A stretch of DNA of 64,000 nt from Gigaspora rosea (Eukaryota > Glomeromycota > Glomeromycetes > Diversisporales > Gigasporaceae), in NCBI GenBank assembly GCA_003550325.1, contig QKWP01001135.1, positions 38,806 through 102,805 of the forward strand. Reading direction: 5' to 3'. The position numbers and the translations under genes were made by a program. Positions 1-11,130 of the stretch are shown piece after piece; positions within the stretch are counted from its first letter, which is position 1; the number at the start of each line of letters is the position of its first letter. Below the pieces are notes generated by a model. It was given only the letters and a program-made list of their open reading frames with translations, was not told the origin of the DNA and made no database searches.

Positions 1-22
1 AAAAATAAGCAAAAAATTACTA

Positions 23-3000
23 GACTGTATAACCGCAAAATAACGCACATGAGTGTTATTTCGAAATTTGCTCTCTAAAAAAATACTATATTAGATTCGA
101 AATAATGTGCATGCGCATTTCGTAATAACGCACACCATGTAGGTCACGGGACAAATCAATTTAATATAAAAGGAATTATCAATGCACATTCAATTTTAGA
201 CTCTTTTAAATTTTTTTTTTCTTTTAAATATTTTCATTTTACAAGATTCAAATATTACTGTATGCAAGACCTTCTCAAATAGTAGACCTCCAAGTACTAG
301 ACATGGGTGCAAATCACAAGATTTTTTAATTAAATACAGATCTTTTCGAAATTCTAGCTTGCTTGTTATAAACACAAAGTGTGTGCATTTTAAATTTTAT
401 ATTACATCTCAATCACATACTATACTCGGGCCTACTAATAGGCCTTGAAATTGGTGAAATGCAAGAGACCCAGATCTTTTATATGGCAATTTATATTAAG
501 AGCTTATCTATTTTGTTTTTAGAATTATGATATTAATGATTTTTTTTTGGTCGACCAAAATTAGTAGGAATAAGTTGGATACATTATTAGTAACCAATAC
601 AAGAGATTTATTTTGTATAATTCAGTGTAAGTTGTTTAATTGTACGAAGGTGAAGATAAGTTTGCACATGATTTTTTTTTTTATCTTTTTGCTTATTAAT
701 TCAGTTAACTGAATTTTGAACTGTGTACACTTCTAAGTTGCTTTCTCAAAGTTTTATGATTATAAATTTCACTGTTGACAGAGAGAATTCCAGTTTCAAT
801 AAATCTATTATTGGTGAACAATTGAAAGTCATCAACTAAAATTAGGTAAATATTTGCAAAAATATTTAGTAAAATAAAAATCAAAAAATAGATTTACCAG
901 TACTTACCAATATCAATTTACATTTCTTCATCGGTATCCATTAAATCCACAACCTCTACTTCATTATATATCATATTTTCATCAAAATCTATCTCATCTC
1001 TTGAATATATACCTTCACCTTCTTCGACTTCATTATCTTCACTTTCATCTTCACTTTCATCACCTTCATCTTCATCACCTTCACCTTCATCTTCATTACC
1101 ATTACCTTCATCTTCACCTTCATCTTCATTACCATCACCTTCATTCTCTTCGCCTTCTTTGTTCAACAATTCGTTTATATCGTCTGCATTATTTTTGACT
1201 ATAGCCTGAAGACGGGTTGACATTTTATCGTCCTCACTTCCATCGGAGTTAAGTACAAGTCCAGCTGCTTCGAATGATTTGACCAAGATATCTTTACTAA
1301 TTTCTTTCCAAGTATCAAATACCCATTTGCAAATAAGCTTATACGAGGCTTTTTTGCGAGATCCTTTTGCCGTGAATTCTTTCTCTCCTTCATCAATCCA
1401 TTGATCTCACCTTTTTCTCATTCCACTTTTAAAAGGTTTGTTTACTGAAACATCTAGTAGTTGCAAAATGCAGGTTGTTCCTCCAGGTATTTCCAGAACA
1501 TCCAAGCCTTCTGCATTTAATGCTTTAACTACATTATCATATACATGGCTATGATGACCATTAACAAAAATTATATCTTTGCTTTTAAAAAATCCTTGGG
1601 GCCTTGCACGTATAACTCGCAGGATATAAGTAGAGGTCATTAAGTTTGCTCACATATTTGTACAGAGTGATGTAATTACAACAATATCGCATGGAAATTT
1701 GCCTTTTGGTTTTTTTTTAGTTTAAAAATCACTGCTGGTATGAGCTTTTCTCTAGAAGCTGTAAAACCTAGAACTACCGTAAAATGTAACTTGTCATGCC
1801 TTGTACTTCTAATTGCTACTTCATGAACACCTTGAAAATCAAATGTTGAACTCTGGGGCATGTCAAACCAAACTGGAGTTTCGTCAAAAGAAATGATAAA
1901 ATTTTTTTCTATATTTTTTGTTTTTTCATGTGCAAGTTGAAGAAAATTATTAACTACTAAGGGCACATCCTCAGGAAACTTCTGTGCGATTTGAGTTTGA
2001 ACACATTCAACAAATTATGCCGCTTTCTAAAATGTTCAATCCAGCCTTGAGAGAACTTGGCGTTAATATTTAAGGTCTTTCCCAACTCCTTTGCTTTGTT
2101 TTGAATCATATGAATTGTAATAACAAGTATTCATCCGTTTTTTCTTAATATAATCCACTAGATCTTTTTCTAAATTAGGATATCTCACCTTACAACCACG
2201 ACTACTAAGAGCATGCACCTTATTTACGTTTAATTTTTTATCATTTTTAATAGCCTCTAGCTCTGCCTTTTGTTTTCGCTACTCTTGTACAATTAATATT
2301 ATAAAATAATGATACCTTATGATTAGATGTGGTCTTTGCATACGAGTTCACTTCAAGTTTGAGTAAAACAGTGTAGCTTCGTTTTTTGTTCGCATCCATT
2401 TGTAAGCAAGGTAAAATTGAAGTGAAAATAAAATACAAAATCAACACTTAACACGCATACTTAAATAGGTACCGTGATTGTTCATAATGTGTTAAAAAAA
2501 AAATTCAAAATTAAATTTTAATCAAAAAAAAAAAATTAAAAATTTTTTTTTTGTATAACTAGGTGTGGTTTCTTTCTAATTTTTTTTTTCTAACTCTAGC
2601 ATGATTACCAAAGAATGCCCTTTGATTTAAGAAAAATAAGGATCCTGCTTTTTTTGTTTGAATTTGTTCTTCTTTTTATCTATTATTAAATGTTGTCTAT
2701 TACTCAATTTTTGTCTTTATATAGTGATCAAGCAAGAAAGGAGGGTCAAGCTTTTTTTTATTCTGTTCCTCCTTATGTGATCGCTAAAGGATGTACTTAG
2801 ACACTATTTATTTTCACATTTAATTCATTTCATTGTAGTAAAAAATGATTTAACTTTTCTTTTTACAAGCAGGTTATATCAGATATATATTATTTGGTTT
2901 TTTGGGGTGATAAATGTAAGATGCTTTAAGTACATTTTCTTTTTTCAAACAAAATTATGTAAAAAAAAAAAAAAACTTTAAAAAAAAAAAAAATTAAATA

Positions 3001-3646
3001 GAGAATCGTGCAAAGTTCTAACACATTTGACCAGTACCTTGAAAATAAAATGTAATTGTTTGCTTCATATTCTCTAATTCGTCTTATTAAATTTTGTCTT
3101 GATAAGATCCAAAAAAAAAGTTCATTATGCAAGGTTTTACTTTTTATATAAGTTCAAATAAATAATCGTTTGCATACAAACAACTTCATATGACACTTTT
3201 TTTTCGGTTGATACAAGCTTTTAAAATTTTAATTTATACTAATATATTGCTATTTACCTTCATATGAGTGCAGTTAAGAGAATCATACACATTTTTGTAT
3301 AACAGAGTTATATAACTCTGAATATCAATTGGTTGCACAGAAATGTGTATATTTTATACAATAACGTCCTTTGCCTATTTTATGCAAGTATATCTAATCG
3401 AGTTAATTAACAATTGCACAATAATTTCTTGTATAAATCTTGTTTACTCTTGCCTATTTCCTGTTATATCATAATAATACAAATTTGATTTTAACTACAA
3501 ACACTATCCCTATGCATGTTATTTTGAAACATACCTATTTCAGAAAATCAATCTTTTATTTTGAAATATTGCACATGCACGTTCCAAAATAATGCACAGG
3601 TGAATAAATTAACGCGCAGAGGTGCGTTATTTCGTGGTTATACAGT
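23..3646 (-). mobile_element. Decayed pogo/Tigger-type DNA transposon with terminal inverted repeats
   Basis: The two ends carry matching inverted repeats: about 24-48 reads ACTGTATAACCGCAAAATAA, and the reverse complement of 3622-3646 reads ACTGTATAACCACGAAATAA. A TA dinucleotide borders each end (21-22 and about 3646-3647), as expected for the Tc1/mariner/pogo superfamily. Just inside both ends are extra copies of a GTGCATG/TTATTTCG motif (near 98-135 and 3565-3600), which look like subterminal transposase-binding sites. The transposase remnant lies at 918-2399 on the minus strand. The remaining 1.2 kb (2450-3590) is AT-rich with poly-A and poly-T runs and no coding signal that I can see. 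The exact terminal base is uncertain by one or two nucleotides. Confidence 0.8.
918..2399 (-). pseudogene. Tigger/pogo-like transposase (CENP-B HTH plus DDE_1), frameshifted
   Basis: Several minus-strand segments in different frames line up as one transposase. The N-terminus at 2399 starts MDANKKRSYTVLLKLEVNSY, a Brinker/psq-type helix-turn-helix. A CENP-B-type HTH follows near 2020-2130 (LGKTLNINAKFSQGWIEHF). The DDE_1 core carries FDETPVWFDMP near 1890 (first catalytic Asp) and QLLDVSVNKPFK near 1440 (third Asp). The C-terminus (918-1290) ends in a long Glu/Asp/Gly/Asn-rich tail. Defects visible: an in-frame TAG near 2235, a frame change near 2130, another near 2000, and a stop at the end of the DDE block (1407). 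The expected second catalytic Asp reads Asn (IIFVNGHHSH). It is therefore a dead copy. The family assignment is firm; exact frameshift positions are approximate. Confidence 0.85.
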
Positions 3647-3749
3647 AAATAAAAAAAATCTGTATAAAAAACTACAAAAATAAGCAAACTAATACCTGAA
3701 CTATTTATGTATAATTCGAGATCCTACTATAGCAATCAAAATGTTGTAA

Positions 3750-4085
3750 AACTGGAAACATGACTGATGCAGGTACCTGCACTTGTGCCCTAGATATCAA
3801 CTAATTTAGGCTTGTTAGTTTGATTTTTCTGAAAACCTGATTATCCAATTTTACTGATATTCGCAATTAATATAATAATGATAATTTCAAAATTTTATAG
3901 ATATCAATAATATCAAGAATAGAAGCGGTTATAATAATAGTAATAATAGTAATGATATTTAGTATATTAAGAATTTTAGTAATAGGAATGATTCCTTCAA
4001 AGGGGTATATATAGAATAATAATTATAAATAAAGGCTGTTTGGCCCTTTGGTGATAATATTGAATTCTATCTTTGCTTTAATAAA
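3750..4085 (+). repeat. LTR-like repeat, copy 1
   Basis: Left member of the direct-repeat pair. It contains the run CCTTCAAAGGGGTATATATA and ends in a short AATAAA-rich stretch. It diverges from copy 2 mainly by transitions. The start is placed where similarity with copy 2 begins (AAAACTGGAAACATG). Confidence 0.6.
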
Positions 4086-4330
4086 TAATATAAATGTTTC
4101 TTTATTGTCTTTATTGAATAATACAAGTATATCTAATATATAATAAACTTATACATTCATTGTTCTACTATAAACCCAAGTATTTTGTATAAACTATCCT
4201 GCAACTCTGCCTAACTACTCAGCCAAATCTTACATGCCTCTTTCAACCCAAATTGACCCATTGAAACTGATCTCATAATTCATTAATAAATCTACTGATT
4301 TTCTGATTCTTAGTTTTGGTAGTGACTATG
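4086..4330 (+). repeat. Dispersed repeat segment S, copy 1
   Basis: This 245-bp segment follows LTR-like copy 1. It recurs at 19262-19500 on the same strand and at 25190-25440 on the opposite strand, where it again touches an LTR-like copy. Shared blocks include TTCTTTATTGTCTTTATTGA and ACTCTGCCTAACTACTCAGC. It is probably part of the same element family. Confidence 0.6.
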
Positions 4331-4990
4331 AGATCTGAAAATAAACAAAATGTTGACTACTCCAATACAAGAATTAACAAGCAAATAAATAATAAAAAGA
4401 AATACTTCTTTTAGTGAAAGAACTCTCAGCAAAAAAACAAGATTTAAAAGTGAGAGACAAGAGAAAGTAAGAAATAATTAGCCAAAAGAAAACCAGCTTA
4501 AAGAAACTCCAAAAGAAAAATATAGTGTTCCTATAGTAGAACGGAAGAATATGCTACTCATATAGGCCCAGATATAAGAAGGCTAGAGAAAAGTGTGCTA
4601 CTTTATTCAAGATGCTTACTGAGGAACATGCTACAAAAGTTCAAGAAATCATTAATGAAGCATTTGGTAACTCCGAAATCAACAAAGAACAAGTGCCCAG
4701 GCCTTGAATTTTATGGTGAAGATTTTAGAAGATGTAACTGAAAAAGAAGAAGACACTATACACTTACCTCCTTATATAAAAGTATTAACATTACCTATTT
4801 TTGTGACTTTTATAGTTCTATTCAGTACAAAGAAAACTTTGATAAAGCTAAAGGTGTCGATTTACCACATATTAAACTTCTAGCAGCTACTTTCAAGAAT
4901 AAAAGCCAGTACAGAACCCTGAATCTTAATTAGTAAAGTCCCAACAAAGAAAGCTATCAATAACTAAGACATTGGAGTCATATTACTGTA

Positions 4991-5185
4991 CAGCTCAGAC
5001 CACGGTGCCCCGGGTACGTTACATTCCACAGGCAAATTCCAAGTTAGTACCCGGGTATTATACTAAGCGATTTTTTATATATAAAAACAATTTTTCATAG
5101 GGTATACCCCCTGGGTATTTTATATTCCACCATATAATTTTTTTGGGGAGAGTACTTTGATATAGGGGTACCGTGGTCCGCGCTG
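4991..5185. mobile_element. 195-bp MITE with TA target duplication
   Basis: Imperfect terminal inverted repeats: CAGCTCAGACCACGGTGCCC at 4991 against CAGCGCGGACCACGGTACCC read backwards from 5185. TA flanks both ends (4989-4990 and 5186-5187). There is no coding capacity. The TIR and TA target point to Tc1/mariner-type mobilisation. Confidence 0.75.
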
Positions 5186-5716
5186 TACGGTACATTCTTG
5201 AAATTCTAGTAAAAAATGATGATGAAGGCTCAACAAATGTAAAAAAGAACCTAAAGCAAGAGAAAGGCAAGTTAAGCCTCAAAACAGTTCTAAAAAGTCT
5301 TGCTAATGCCTATCAAGTCTTAAAGAATTGGATTCTGGAACTTATAAAGCCAAAAGAGCCTGAAAAACCTGAACTTTAGCCTAAGAATCCTAAAAATGAC
5401 AAAGCAAAAATAAAAATTTCAAACTTAGTTTCAAAATGGTTTTGATATAAAATAAGAACCTTAATAGATTGCTGAAAGTCAGCTAAGATGAATGATATTA
5501 GCAAAATAAAATTAGAAGAATTGGATCAGAAAAAGAAAAGAAAATAGAGAATGTACCTACAAGGCCAGCAAAAGAAATCTCAGATGATAAAGTGCTGGAT
5601 AAAAGTAATTGGGTAATATTAGTTGAAGACAGAAGTGAAGACAATAAGGAGGATATATTAGAAGTACTCCTGGAAGAAGAAATATTACACTGTGCTTGCA
5701 AAACATAGTCAAAAAT

Positions 5717-5829
5717 AGAGTTGTTAATGGAGTATTCCAAACTATAATAAAACATATAAACCACTCCGGTTTGAAACTGGAGTGGTTTATATGTTTTATT
5801 ATAGTTTGGAGTACTCCATTAACAACTCT
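5717..5829. mobile_element. 113-bp near-perfect foldback element with about 10-bp target duplication
   Basis: Arms 5717-5767 and 5779-5829 are 51 nt each with a single mismatch and an 11-nt loop. The sequence AGTCAAAAAT lies immediately outside both ends (5707-5716 and 5830-5839), a 10-bp target-site duplication ambiguous by one base. The length of this duplication fits Mutator-like (MULE) transposition. The near-identity of the arms implies a recent insertion or recent gene conversion. Confidence 0.8.
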
Positions 5830-6040
5830 AGTCAAAAATAATTAGTGAGTTTTGATGAACAGCTGAATAGGATAAAGAAGCTTTACGCCATGCATGTGAA
5901 TTATAAACAAAGAGGTTAAGGAATTTCGAAAGATGAACAAGTGGAATGAAGAAAGTGAATTGACTATAATAGAATATTCCAAAATTGAAGGAATGTTGAA
6001 TGTTGGTGACCAAGAAAGAATCAGAGTCAAGTTGAATGAA

Positions 6041-6235
6041 ATGAAGCAATCGGCTATAATCAGAAATCTGCTAATAACGATAATGAAAAAGAGATATTTA
6101 ATATTGGATTCTGCTATCAAATTGGGATTAATAATAGAAAGAAAGAAGCACTCAAATGGTATTTGAAAAGTGCGGAGGAAGATAAATGGAATGGCCAATT
6201 CCATCTAAGAGAATTCTATAATCGAAATCATGAAA
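6041..6235 (+). pseudogene. Sel1-like repeat protein fragment
   Basis: A single open frame encodes about 60 residues with one complete and one partial Sel1-like (TPR-related) repeat. The diagnostic pieces are IFNIGFCYQIGINNRKKEAL and KWYLKSAEEDKWNGQFHLRE, matching the family pattern of G-x-C-Y-x-x-G-x-G followed by A-x-x-W-Y-x-K-A-A. Sel1 repeats form alpha-solenoid scaffolds and are common next to kinase domains in glomeromycotan fungi. No start codon, kinase domain or further repeat is intact: the frame shifts upstream of 6041 and stops are frequent downstream of 6260. It is a gene remnant carried inside the repeat-bounded unit. Confidence 0.65.
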
Positions 6236-6507
6236 GTTTTGGAAAAACCTGCTAAAATCGGAGTGAGAAGAATGATTTAAAAAAATCAAGAAAATAAAAA
6301 TGGATCAAAAGAAGGAAACTCTGATCATATACCATATAAAGGTCTGAATTTGGAAATGCCTGCATGAAAACAAAAGAAAAAAAATAGATAAAAAATCAAG
6401 CAACTCTTGGTGCACTATCTCTCAGATTTTTGACACTAGTGAAATATTCGTTGAAAGGGCCCCAAGAAATAGTCTTTTAGAACTCAACCTTGAGTGAAGG
6501 AGGAATA

Positions 6508-6852
6508 TAAAACTGAAAATGTGACCTGATACAGGCACCTGCACTCATGCCCCAGGTATCAACTAATTTAGACTTGCTGGTTCAATTTTTCTGAAAATCC
6601 CGATTAGTTTGATTTTCCAATATTCGCAATTGGTGTAATAATGATAATTGCAAGAATATAATAGATTTTATAGATATTAATGATATTAAGGATAGAAGTG
6701 ATTATGATAATAGTAATGATAGTAATGATATTTAGTATATTAAGAATTTTAGTAATAGGAATAATTCCTTCAAAGGGGTACATATAGAATAATAATTATA
6801 AATAAAGCCCTTTGGCCCTTTGGAAATGATATTGAATCCCACCTTTGCTTTA
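6508..6852 (+). repeat. LTR-like repeat, copy 2
   Basis: Right member of the direct-repeat pair, aligned with 3750-4085. Similarity stops at TTAATAAAT, just before the foldback that begins near 6870. Confidence 0.6.
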
Positions 6853-6899
6853 ATAAATATTGGGAATAATGCTAAAATCAGATGATACTGAAAAATTCA

Positions 6900-7345
6900 C
6901 GTAATCTACGTATTATCAGATCTCTTACAATTTTTGAAAAATCATATAAACAATCGATCTACATACATAATCAAAACAATCTGAACGCTATAACTGGTCG
7001 GTATGCCTATATGCTGCATAAACGCATTCTTGGTACCTATATACAGAAGACCTCCTAACTGTATCAAAAAGGAACCTTAACCCTAACCCTAACTACGAAG
7101 CAAAAAGTGTCTAACAAAAAAAATTTAGTTAGTTAAATCTAGTATAGTTCGTGATTAGGGTTAGGGTCAGTTAGGATCACCTTTTTGATACAGTTAGAAG
7201 GTCTTCTGTATATAGATATCAAGAATGCGATTTATACAACATTGAATTAACCTGACCGGCTATACTGTTATAGTATTCGATTGTTTTGATTACCGGTATA
7301 TAGTATAGATCAATTGCTTACACAATTTTTAGAAATTTTAGCAGT
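6900..7345. repeat. Imperfect foldback element with telomere-like centre
   Basis: The left arm (about 6940-7105) and right arm (about 7150-7330) are imperfect inverted copies. For example ACAGAAGACCTCCTAACTGT on the left pairs with the reverse complement of ACAGTTAGAAGGTCTTCTGT on the right. The inner ends carry AACCCTAACCCTAAC (7078-7092) and its complement TTAGGGTTAGGG (near 7155). No coding frame is present. Outer boundaries are uncertain. Confidence 0.6.
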
Positions 7346-7652
7346 CACATGATATTTCACACAGATCACGAGGGTAAATTTTTACTATAAAATTTGAGTG
7401 ATCGACATCCATATGATGGGTTCAATTTTCATAGTAAATTGCAATAGTCACCTACTTTCAATCATTTATTTCAAGGGTTTCTAAAAAGGAAACTGCACTT
7501 ATAAGATGCATTTTGCCAGTTCAGAAAGTTAATTTCTTTATTATTTGCAAGTTTAAAATACGATACAAAATAAACCTGAGAAGAATGTGGACTCTAAAAG
7601 ACACTCATTGTTCCATATTATATAATATGATAACGGCTTTAACAATCGTGGA

Positions 7653-9030
7653 ATGTTGGTTTCTTGCACAGCCGTAAAAGCCGGGCATACGGTGAACGAA
7701 TTTACAGAAGGAACTCAAAAGGTCTCAGCCTCCAATTCATCAAACTCTGCTGAGACTCTCTCTCCAAATACCTTCTTTACAACATCAGGAAAAACTGCGA
7801 TTCCATCTATTTTTATAAACACCCTTTCTCCCAAATCAAAACCTTCCAAAAACCCTACTTCTGAAGATTCAGATACTGACAACATATCTCCAACCACAAA
7901 CACTATACTAGGCAAACCCAATAACCCCCTTCCCTCTAGCTCACTTGATCTTTATGATCCTACTACATGTTACAACAAATTCTTATCATACTACAAACTT
8001 CAACTCTTACCTTCACCTCAAACACTTGCCTCTTTCATACAATTTGTTAAATCAAACTATCCAATATTCTTTTCTGAACAATATATTAAAATCTCTATTC
8101 AAACAAAAACCAAACATAATTCTGAAGAAGCACATATATACTTACCACATGAAACCTCTCTCCTACCAAATCACTTTTTACTCCCCTTTAAAAATTTTTC
8201 CAACTTTCAAAATACTCCCCTTAAATCCAATTATCCTACAAGCATACTATCTTTACAGACTTGTGAACTCTTTTTAAATCAATCCTCAAGTCACTCCTCA
8301 CCAAACTCCTCTTTCATTCCAGTACCTTTATCTAACTCAATTTCACATCATCTCCACTTAACTATTGCTACATACAATGTTAGAGGCTTTAATGAACCTA
8401 CTAAAAGAAAAGCATGACAAGATTATTGCCTTAATTATGATATATCTATTGCAAGCATTACTGAAACCAAAATTTCAAACAAAACTAACCTCTTTTTTTG
8501 CAATAATAACTTCTTTACCTACTACTGGTCTAACTCTCCTACCTCTATAGAGGACACAGCTATTATGATTCGCAATTATCTTAAACCTCATGTCCATAGT
8601 GTACACACTCATCCTGGAGGTGCCATAGCACTTGATATTTTTTTCTGAAGCAATATCAAGCTTCGCATCATTTCAGTATATTTGTCATCAACTAATACTT
8701 CTATTCGTAATCAAACTCAAAATACAGTTATTAACTCGATTCAACAAGCCTCCCAACTTTATATCCATTCTCTTATTCTAGGCGACTTCAATCACAAGAC
8801 ATTACTCACAGTTCTTCTTCCAAATACAAACTTATTAATTTTCTTAACAACTCTAATATGTATAATATTGGAGCTCATTTTAACAACAAATACTCTACTT
8901 GGTCTAATAATACCAGTAGTAGTTGTATTGACTACATCTGGACTGACCAATTTAATATACAATTTCTTCTTTCTTACAGTCTTGACAATAGTCAAACTTC
9001 TACCTTTAGTGATCACCTAATCCTTTCTTC
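7653..9030 (+). pseudogene. LINE N-terminal region and AP endonuclease domain, broken
   Basis: The first 7653-8417 frame encodes a Ser/Pro/Asn-rich region of about 235 residues and then the start of an AP endonuclease (exonuclease/endonuclease/phosphatase family): HLTIATYNVRGFN. After an in-frame TGA at 8415 the same frame continues with ISIASITETKIS (catalytic Glu), HPGGAIALDIFF, a second TGA near 8646, and LILGDFN (catalytic Asp/Asn). One frameshift near 8800 leads to SSSCIDYIWTDQF and FSDHLIL, the Asp-His end of the domain. The endonuclease nicks target DNA to prime reverse transcription. The copy is inactive because of the stops and frameshift. The true start of the ORF is unclear; 7653 overlaps the target-site repeat. 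Confidence 0.8.
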
Positions 9031-9039
9031 TACTTGGAC

Positions 9040-11130
9040 ATTCCCACATGCCTATAGTAAACCCCCACACAAACATACTGGCATTAATCGTTATATTATT
9101 AATTATAAAGCCATGTCTACAGAGGACTGGGAATCCTTTGCAGATACTCTATCTCAACAACTTCTATTACACAAAACTCCTATCAATAATGAAACTCATG
9201 AAAGTATTGAAACAACTTGGCACAAAATTCAATGTTCTATTATTTACACTGCTACTCATACTATTCCCAACAAAGTTTCTCATAAACGTAGCTACAATCA
9301 CCAATACTCACCCCATAGTACTTTACTACATTTATCTCTTAAAAAACTTGATCATACTATTAAACTTGTTAAAAAACTTACTCAATACTCTGATATCTCT
9401 AGTATTAATCAAAACATCTCCCAAATTAACAAACAGTCACAATGTGATCTTCAATTACTTACCTCTACCAACCCAACCTCTATTCAACCATGGCTTCAAC
9501 ATACTTATTCAACCTGGAAACAACTCTTACATGCTCGTCATCTTGAGAACTCTCTCTTACTTCGACAACAAATCAATCAAGCTACCGACAAAAGATGTAT
9601 TACCTTTACAACACATCCTACTCAGGCTATCAATAGCATCCTTAATCGTTATCACCAACTAGTCTACATCTCTAATATAAAATTGTCTCATGAACTTATC
9701 ACTGATCCACTACTTATTAAACAACATGTCTGATCTCACTTTCATGACTGGACTGCACTCAAACCTATCAATCAAACTCTTTTTGATAATTTCTGGCAAC
9801 AACACTATCTTCCTCTTTCTCACATTGACCCTACTTGGTATCAATCTCTTAATTCTCCTATTACTAATAAAGAACTTCTCCAAACTCTTTTTCAACTATC
9901 TAATAACAAGGCCTGTGGTCCAACAGGCATTAGTTATGAAATGCTTAAACATATTAGCCCCAATGCACCTCTGCTATTACTGCTCTTTTTAATCGCTGCC
10001 TTCTTGAAAACAGAATCCCTAAGCAATGGAAACACAGTCGAATCTACCCTATCCCTAAACGAAACACTTTTGATAGTGATCTTAATCTTACCCGACCTAT
10101 TAGTCTTGTTGAACATATTTGCAAGCTTTACACCAAAATTCTCACCAATTGCCTTAGTTCTATATTTTCTATTCATCCTATTCTTTCACCCTTCAACTAT
10201 GTTGCCCTTCCTAACAACAGTATCTCAATTCCTATCCACATTCTTAACAACCTTATTGAAGATGCTTCTTGCAACTATAGGGATATATGGTTACTTTCAC
10301 AAGATATGAGCAAAGCCTATGACTCAGTCAACTTTACTCTTTTTAAACATGCCTTTCACTTCCCCCTTCTATTATCAACATTCTTTCTAACCTTCTTAGG
10401 GACGTGTCAGATATTAGCTGAGATCAGTTTACTATAGAGCCCACCCCCTTCCCCACTCCTAAGAAATTTAGTTATTCTGATTGGTTATATGTGTATATTT
10501 AGACCTGAGATTTTGTCTACCTCCCCCCTACCCTACAATATCAGCTGATATCTGACACTTCCCTTACTGACCGCCACAACCAAGTTATAACTAATCTTGG
10601 CTTAACTCCATCTTACCCAGTTCACAATGGTATTGACCAAGATGAAACTATTACTCCCCTGTTATGGCGTATTTATTATGATCCACTTATCTCCTATATA
10701 CACTCAAACATTCCTGGTTACAAACTCCAATCCTCTTGAACAACCAACCTTAAACTTCAAACATCCAACTCATTACAAAAACAATGCTCTGTCTTGGCAT
10801 ATATGGATGATACTCTTTGGGTTGCTTCATCACAATCTGAACTATCACACATATTATCTATAGCTGAATCCTTCTATGCTATGGCCAATATCCAAGTCAA
10901 CCCCTCAAAATCTATTCTGGTTACTAACAACCCTCCACCTCACTATATACCAATCTCTTACAATAATCACCTTCTTCCTCTTCACTCTCCTAAACTACCT
11001 TTTAAATTTCTAGGTTGTTGGTTTACTTTAGACAACAAACAATCTAAACAAACAAAACTACTTATCTCTGAATCCTCACAACTTATTCAAATTGCTAAAA
11101 ACAAAAGTATCACTGACTCACATGCCCGCT
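9040..11130 (+). pseudogene. LINE reverse transcriptase domain, broken and MITE-interrupted
   Basis: Linker and RT are spread over several frames. Recognisable landmarks are NKACGPTGISYEMLKH near 9907, RPISLVEHICKLYTKIL near 10095, the motif A region SQDMSKAYDSVNF at 10297-10335, motif B-like GIDQDETITPLLW near 10632, and motif C LAYMDD at 10794-10811 with both catalytic Asp codons. FLGCWFTLDN follows near 11010. A 165-bp MITE (10399-10563) sits between motifs A and B. Without it the downstream frame reads ILSNLLTDRHNQVITNLG. In motif B the usual Gln-Gly is Gln-Asp. Frameshifts also lie near 9735, 9950 and 10350. Confidence 0.85.
10399..10563. mobile_element. 165-bp Tourist-like MITE (Harbinger-type, TTA target) inside LINE RT
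   Basis: Inverted ends GGGACGTGTCAGATATTAGC (10399) and GGGAAGTGTCAGATATCAGC (reverse complement from 10563). The trinucleotide TTA flanks both ends (10396-10398 and 10564-10566), the target duplication of PIF/Harbinger elements. The interior contains C-rich tracts on this strand (CCACCCCCTTCCCC, CCTCCCCCCTACCC). It landed after the LINE copy, so the MITE is younger. Confidence 0.8.

Larger units (their letters stand above)
4331..6040 (+). other. Decayed interior of the repeat-bounded unit
   Basis: Broken coding-like stretches without a recognisable domain. Near 4600 one frame reads MLTEEHATKVQEIINEAFGN, near 4800 another reads FCDFYSSIQYKENFDKAKGV, and 5173-5379 encodes a Lys/Glu-rich 68-residue stretch. 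Stops and frame changes separate them. Codon-like composition suggests an old gene rather than random AT-rich DNA, but I do not recognise it. Confidence 0.3.
3750..6852 (+). mobile_element. Repeat-bounded, LTR-retrotransposon-like unit
   Basis: Two direct repeats of about 335-345 bp bound this unit (3750-4085 and 6508-6852). They share long identical blocks, for example TTAGTATATTAAGAATTTTA near 3958 and 6730, and both end near GCTTTAATAAAT. Related copies recur on the minus strand at 25440-25740 and 47880-48235, so this is a dispersed family. No gag, protease, integrase or RT motif is visible between the repeats. The interior instead holds a repeat segment (4086-4330), short coding-like stretches full of stops, a 195-bp MITE, a 113-bp foldback and a Sel1-like fragment. 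It could be a decayed or non-autonomous LTR element, or a segment flanked by two independent insertions. Confidence 0.5.

Noticed and set aside
1001..1198. His/Leu-rich plus-strand open frame
   Set aside because: It is the antisense shadow of the Glu/Asp-rich tail of the transposase remnant (repeated CTTCATCTTCACC codons).
7078..7092. True telomere or chromosome end
   Set aside because: Only about two and a half repeats are present, in the middle of a foldback element, with unrelated sequence on both sides.
7715..7921. Minus-strand frame opposite the LINE
   Set aside because: Antisense shadow of the LINE N-terminal region.
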